Assembly: GCA_945631445.1 (NCBI GenBank)
Contig: CALZCR010000038.1
Location: forward strand, 1-8,966
Direction of reading: 5' to 3'
DNA length: 8,966 bases
DNA from: an uncultured Corynebacterium sp.
GTDB taxonomy: Bacteria > Actinomycetota > Actinomycetes > Mycobacteriales > Mycobacteriaceae
How positions within the stretch are numbered: the first letter of the stretch is position 1; each line of letters begins with the position of its first letter. Under the pieces are notes generated by a model that was not told the origin of the DNA, searched no databases, and saw nothing but the letters and a program-made list of their open reading frames with translations. The translations under genes and the position numbers were made by a program. Positions 6,084 through 8,966 of the stretch are shown here, piece after piece.

Positions 6084-6449
6084 ATGAAGGTGTTGACCGT
6101 ATATGACCCGGCCCAGGTGCCGCATGAAACCATCGCTGATTTCCTGTACTGGTACGACCTGACGATGGAATTCGTCGAAGACCGGGACTACGACTCCACC
6201 GAGGGCACCGCCGAGGTCCTGTTGCCCTGGCTCGCTGAGATGCGGGAGAAGTTCCCGCCGAAGGTCGACGGCGCGGACAACACCACCCGCTACATCATCG
6301 GTTCGACCTACATTTACGCGCGCCTAGGCGACGACCTCGCCGGCGAGGCACTCGCCCAAGGGCAGGCGCGTGCCCGGGAGCTCGGCCTCGGTTCCTATGT
6401 CGCCGGCTCCGGCCAGACGGTGCTTCCCGACGGAACGGCTATCGCCTGA
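6084..6449 (+). CDS. Conserved-looking hypothetical protein, 121 residues
   Basis: I do not recognise a family. The protein is soluble-looking and acidic, with no signal peptide or membrane segment. It has an aromatic, helix-like N-terminal part (IADFLYWYDLTMEFVEDRDY at about 17-36), a second probable helix (VLLPWLAEMREKF, 45-57), the segment TRYIIGSTYIYARLGDDLAG (67-86) and an Ala/Gly/Gln-rich end. Codon use is normal for the window, which supports a real gene. The start is ATG 6084 because of the -10 sequence just before it; an in-frame TTG at 6072 would lie inside that promoter. It lies 76 bases after dcd, and that gap contains a GC-rich potential hairpin (about 6015-6036) that may separate the transcripts. 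It converges on alaT with only 4 bases between the two stop codons. Confidence 0.75.
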   Translation: MKVLTVYDPAQVPHETIADFLYWYDLTMEFVEDRDYDSTEGTAEVLLPWLAEMREKFPPKVDGADNTTRYIIGSTYIYARLGDDLAGEALAQGQARARELGLGSYVAGSGQTVLPDGTAIA

Positions 6450-6467
6450 CCGCCTACTGGCGATAGC
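6438..6467. terminator. Hairpin spanning the two convergent stop codons
   Basis: GCTATCGCC (6438-6446) and GGCGATAGC (6459-6467) form a perfect 9-bp stem with a 12-base loop containing both stop codons. Each arm codes for the last residues of one gene. There is no T tract, so it may be a bidirectional terminator of the U-poor actinobacterial kind or an mRNA 3' end protector. Confidence 0.6.
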
Positions 6468-7797
6468 TGGCCAGGAAGTTGCCCAGCCGGTCGAGGGCAT
6501 TTTCCAGCTGTGAGGCCCACGGCAGCGTCACCACCCGGAAGTGCTGGTGGTCCGGCATGTTGAAGCCGGTGCCCTGCACCATGAGGATCTTTTCCTGGCG
6601 CAGCAGGTCCAGCATCAGTTGGGTGTCGTCGTGGATCTCGTAGACGTTCGGGTCCAGCTTCGGGAACGCGTACAGCGCCCCCTTCGGCTTGACCGCAGAC
6701 ACGCCCGGGATTTCGTTGAGCTTCTCGTAGGCGATGTCGCGCTGGCGCAGCAAGCGGCCGTCCTCGCCGGTCAGCCCGTAGATGGACTGCCGGCCGCCGA
6801 GGGCCACCTGGATGGCGTGCTGGCCCGGCACATTCGAGCACAGCCGCGTTCCGGCGAGCAGCTCCAGGCCCTCGATGAAGCCCTTGGCGTACTCCTTCGG
6901 CCCGGTGACGATGACCCAGCCCGCGCGGTAACCGGCGACGCGGTAAGCCTTGGACAGGCCGTTGAAGGTCAAGGTCAGCACGTCGGGGGCGACCTCCGCC
7001 ATGCAGATGTGCTGCGCGTCGTCGTAGAGGATGCGGTCGTAGATTTCGTCGGCGAGGATCATCAGGTCGTGTTCGCGGGCGACCTGCGCGATGTCTTCCA
7101 GCACCTTGCGCGGGTACACCGCACCCGTCGGGTTATTCGGATTGATCACCACGATGGCCTTGGTGCGCTCGGTGATCTTGGAACGGATGTCCTCTATCGA
7201 GGGGTTCCAGCCGTCCTCCTCGTCGAGGACGTAGTGCACCGGGTTGCCACCGGCCAGCGTCGTCGAAGCGGTCCACAGCGGGTAATCCGGCATGGGGATC
7301 AGGATCTCGTCGCCGTCGTTGAGCAGCGCCTGGGTGACCATGGAGATCAGCTCAGAAACGCCGTTGCCCAGGTAGACGTCGTTGACGTCGAAGTGGGGGA
7401 AGTCCTCGATGACTTCGTAGCGGGTGACCACTGCACGGCGCGCCGGCAGAATGCCCTTGGAAGTGGAGTAACCCTGCGAGGTCGGCAGGTTGGCGATCAT
7501 GTCGCGCATGATCACGTCCGGGGCGTCGAAGCCGAAGACGGCGGGGTTGCCGGTGTTCAGCTTGAGGATGGTGTGGCCTTCGGACTCCATGCGCTCAGCC
7601 TCCGCGGCGAGCGGTCCGCGGATGTCGTAGAAGACGTTCTTCAGCTTGTCCGCCTGGTCGAAGGTGCGCGGAGCGCGACGGGCCGAGGCGGCCTTCTTCT
7701 TCGGCTGCTCCGGCGCCTGCTTCGCCGGGGCCGGCTGTTTGGTAGTTTCTTTTTCGTTCTGCGGCGTGTCTGTGGTATCTGGCTCGTTCTCGCTCAT
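6454..7797 (-). CDS. alaT: AlaT/AlaA-type class I aminotransferase
   Basis: This 447-residue PLP enzyme of fold type I belongs to the glutamate-pyruvate (alanine) aminotransferases, which make alanine from pyruvate and glutamate and take part in branched-chain amino acid balance. Motifs in order are NVFYDIRGP (54-62), LNTGNPAVFGFDAPD (80-94), YSTSKGILPARRAV (110-123), NPNNPTGAVYPRK (219-231), ADEIYDRILYD (249-259), the PLP lysine in NGLSKAYRVAGYRAGW (Lys283) and the carboxylate-binding HFRVVTLP (Arg421). The core begins at about residue 44; before it is a Lys/Pro/Ala/Glu-rich, probably disordered tail absent from E. coli AlaA. The start is ATG 7797, with no ribosome site; a GTG at 7815 would add six residues. 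It lies 74 bases after the DUF1707 gene on the same strand and may share its transcript. Confidence 0.92.
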   Translation of the reverse strand: MSENEPDTTDTPQNEKETTKQPAPAKQAPEQPKKKAASARRAPRTFDQADKLKNVFYDIRGPLAAEAERMESEGHTILKLNTGNPAVFGFDAPDVIMRDMIANLPTSQGYSTSKGILPARRAVVTRYEVIEDFPHFDVNDVYLGNGVSELISMVTQALLNDGDEILIPMPDYPLWTASTTLAGGNPVHYVLDEEDGWNPSIEDIRSKITERTKAIVVINPNNPTGAVYPRKVLEDIAQVAREHDLMILADEIYDRILYDDAQHICMAEVAPDVLTLTFNGLSKAYRVAGYRAGWVIVTGPKEYAKGFIEGLELLAGTRLCSNVPGQHAIQVALGGRQSIYGLTGEDGRLLRQRDIAYEKLNEIPGVSAVKPKGALYAFPKLDPNVYEIHDDTQLMLDLLRQEKILMVQGTGFNMPDHQHFRVVTLPWASQLENALDRLGNFLASYRQ

Positions 7798-7871
7798 AGG
7801 GACATGGTGCCACACGGAGCAATGCCCTGGGAAAAGTGCCGGGGGCCCACCCCGCGCGTACGGGTGAGACG

Positions 7872-8510
7872 CTACTTCTTCTTGAACTTGTCCAATGAGC
7901 GCTTCGCGAAGCCCATCGCCTCATTCGTCAGTTCACCGGCCAACTGCTGCCGCTGCGCCTTCAACTCCGCCTGGCGGGCTTGCTCCGCGGCTTTACGCTC
8001 CGCGTTGCGTAGGGCGTCGGCGGACTGGATCTCGCGCAGCCGTTCCTTCTCGATCTGCTTGGGCGAGGGCGTGTACCAGGACTTCGGGCCGATCTTCATC
8101 ACATACAGCAGGATCCACACCATCGGAATCACAAAAAGCAGCAGCCCCGCGAGCTCCCCGACCGCGGTCATGAGAATCGGCGTGGCGACCAAGGCGCCGA
8201 CCGTGGTCAACCCCAAAATCCCGGCCTTGGTGTTCTTCGACGACTTATGCGCCGCCGCAATTTCCTGCGCAGAGTACACGGTGTCCAGTTCCTTGCCGGA
8301 GCCGTCCGGGTTCTGCGGGATGTCGAGGAAATACTGATCCAGGTCACTGCGCACGTTGGCGTGAGTCACGCCTTTGCAGCGGTCGTCGTACTCGTCGATA
8401 GTCAGGCGGCCTTCCGCGAACGCGCGCCCCAGGGCAGCCATCGCTGAATTCCGCTCTTCGTCACTGAGACGAACAGCAGGATCACGACGGTTGCCATAAG
8501 GGATGCTCAT
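7872..8510 (-). CDS. DUF1707 membrane protein with C-terminal coiled coil
   Basis: The 212-residue protein opens with a DUF1707 domain (about 11-65). Its core reads RLSDEERNSAMAALGRAFAE (14-33) followed by GRLTIDEYDDR (34-44), a SHOCT-like helical unit common at the N-terminus of actinobacterial membrane proteins. After a linker come two membrane segments (about 97-114 and 117-139), then a highly charged Glu/Lys/Arg/Gln stretch (about 150-192) that looks like a cytoplasmic coiled coil, and a basic tail ending KFKKK. Both ends should face the cytoplasm. Function is unknown, and some DUF1707 proteins are envelope-associated. The start ATG 8510 gives the usual N-terminus of the domain and has TAGAAT exactly 7 bases before it. 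A TTG-rich extension upstream would cross that promoter. Confidence 0.85.
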   Translation of the reverse strand: MSIPYGNRRDPAVRLSDEERNSAMAALGRAFAEGRLTIDEYDDRCKGVTHANVRSDLDQYFLDIPQNPDGSGKELDTVYSAQEIAAAHKSSKNTKAGILGLTTVGALVATPILMTAVGELAGLLLFVIPMVWILLYVMKIGPKSWYTPSPKQIEKERLREIQSADALRNAERKAAEQARQAELKAQRQQLAGELTNEAMGFAKRSLDKFKKK

Positions 8511-8517
8511 AGTCCCG

Positions 8518-8523
8518 ATTCTA
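8518..8523 (-). promoter_or_regulatory. -10 hexamer of the DUF1707 gene
   Basis: TAGAAT on the minus strand is a near-consensus actinobacterial -10 and ends 7 bases before ATG 8510, with no ribosome site between. It is the clearest leaderless promoter in the window and may also serve alaT downstream. Confidence 0.65.
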
Positions 8524-8588
8524 GACACAGGAGCCCACCGGTGAATCGGGGAAGACCCTGATTTCCGTACGCTCTCCGCGAATGACGA

Positions 8589-8621
8589 CATCCCCTGACT
8601 CCGGAGCGGAATCAGGGGATG
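8589..8621. terminator. Long hairpin after the Pro/Ala-rich gene
   Basis: CATCCCCTGA and TCAGGGGATG form a perfect 10-bp stem. The interior TCCG/CGGA continues it after one mismatch (a T-G wobble on the minus strand), leaving a 3-base loop. It begins 13 bases beyond the stop codon of the gene ending at 8635, on the minus strand. The T tract is weak, so intrinsic termination is likely but not certain. Confidence 0.7.
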
Positions 8622-8634
8622 AAATCACAACAAC

Positions 8635-8966
8635 TTACCGACGGTCAGACTCGTCGTCCTGCTCATCGACGTCTGACTCAGCGACCTCCGGCGCCCGCGG
8701 CAGTGGAGCGGCGGGCGGGGCCGGGGGAGCGGGAGCCGCAGGGACGCCAGAATTTTCTGCACGTGCAGAATCCGCGGCCGGGGGCATAGGAGCCACTGGA
8801 GCGCCGGGCGGGGGCGGCGCAGATGACGCACCCGGAGCCTTTGGTGCGGGAGGGGCAGGGAGTTTGGGCGGGGTCGCGGATTCTGCCGCTGCAGAACCCG
8901 AGCCCGGTGCTAGAGGAACCGACGGCGCACTCGGGGCAGCGGGATTTTCTGCACGTGCAGAATCCG
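8635..8966 (-). CDS. C-terminal part of a Pro/Ala-rich protein of unknown function (truncated by window edge)
   Basis: The minus strand is open from the window edge to TAA at 8637-8635, giving about 110 residues. The sequence is dominated by Pro, Ala and Ser, with runs such as LPAPPAPKAPG and VPAAPAPPAPPAAPLPRAPE, and ends in an acidic tail, DVDEQDDESDRR. The motif SARAEN occurs twice, and a variant, SAAAES, lies between them. Such low-complexity tails are typical of disordered or wall-spanning regions of actinobacterial membrane and division proteins. The real domain lies outside the window, so no function can be given. That this frame is coding is supported by the lack of stops, the hairpin just after the stop codon and the shared direction with the two genes downstream; the repetitive composition weakens this evidence. 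Confidence 0.6.
   Translation of the reverse strand, partial: DSARAENPAAPSAPSVPLAPGSGSAAAESATPPKLPAPPAPKAPGASSAPPPPGAPVAPMPPAADSARAENSGVPAAPAPPAPPAAPLPRAPEVAESDVDEQDDESDRR
8755..8770. repeat. 16-bp perfect palindrome, copy 1
   Basis: TTCTGCACGTGCAGAA is a perfect palindrome and is repeated exactly at 8947-8962, with identical flanks ATT and TCCG. On the minus strand it encodes the SARAE part of SARAEN. Confidence 0.85.
8881..8896. repeat. 16-bp palindrome, degenerate copy 2
   Basis: TTCTGCCGCTGCAGAA keeps both 6-base arms of the repeat (TTCTGC and GCAGAA) but has two changes in the centre. It is in the same reading frame, encoding SAAAE. Confidence 0.7.
8947..8962. repeat. 16-bp perfect palindrome, copy 3
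   Basis: This is an exact second copy of TTCTGCACGTGCAGAA at the right edge of the window. It is 192 bases from copy 1 and 66 from copy 2, both multiples of three. More copies may follow outside the window. Confidence 0.85.

Overview
The window is GC-rich, gene-dense chromosomal DNA from an actinobacterium with an arabinogalactan cell wall, most probably a Corynebacterium. Three things support this. The order aftD - DUF2613 - lpqI/nagZ is the one I know from the mycolic-acid bacteria. There is a GlxR/CRP-type palindrome. Most genes have no convincing Shine-Dalgarno sequence but carry a TANNNT hexamer about 7 bases before the start codon, the pattern of leaderless corynebacterial mRNAs.

Layout. 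Positions 1-617 on the minus strand hold the N-terminal part of AftD (cut by the window edge), preceded by a small DUF2613 membrane protein. Going the other way are a GH3 beta-N-acetylglucosaminidase lipoprotein (LpqI/NagZ type, 705-1913) and a membrane-anchored VanW/YoaR-type protein (1963-3648). Together these form a cell-envelope block: arabinan synthesis, peptidoglycan sugar recycling, and a probable wall-binding protein.

Next comes a stand-alone PLP beta-eliminating lyase of the tyrosine phenol-lyase/tryptophanase family (3772-5214). It has a strong ribosome site and a near-ideal GlxR/CRP palindrome upstream. Behind it, in only about 150 bases, lie a perfect ParB-binding parS palindrome (5226-5241), a strong bidirectional terminator (5249-5282) and a minus-strand tRNA-Gly with anticodon CCC (5287-5360).

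The next block is dcd (dCTP deaminase, 5444-6007) and an unrecognised 121-residue protein (6084-6449). The latter converges with an AlaT-type aminotransferase (minus strand, 6454-7797) across a perfect hairpin that covers both stop codons. Upstream of alaT on the same strand are a DUF1707 membrane protein (7872-8510) and the C-terminal end of a Pro/Ala-rich protein (8635 to beyond 8966). That last gene contains in-frame copies of a 16-bp perfect palindrome.

The most notable points are the parS site, the lyase whose active site mixes tyrosine phenol-lyase specificity residues with unusual substitutions near the cofactor, its catabolite-type operator, and the repeated palindrome at the right edge. 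I see no mobile element, CRISPR array or defence system.
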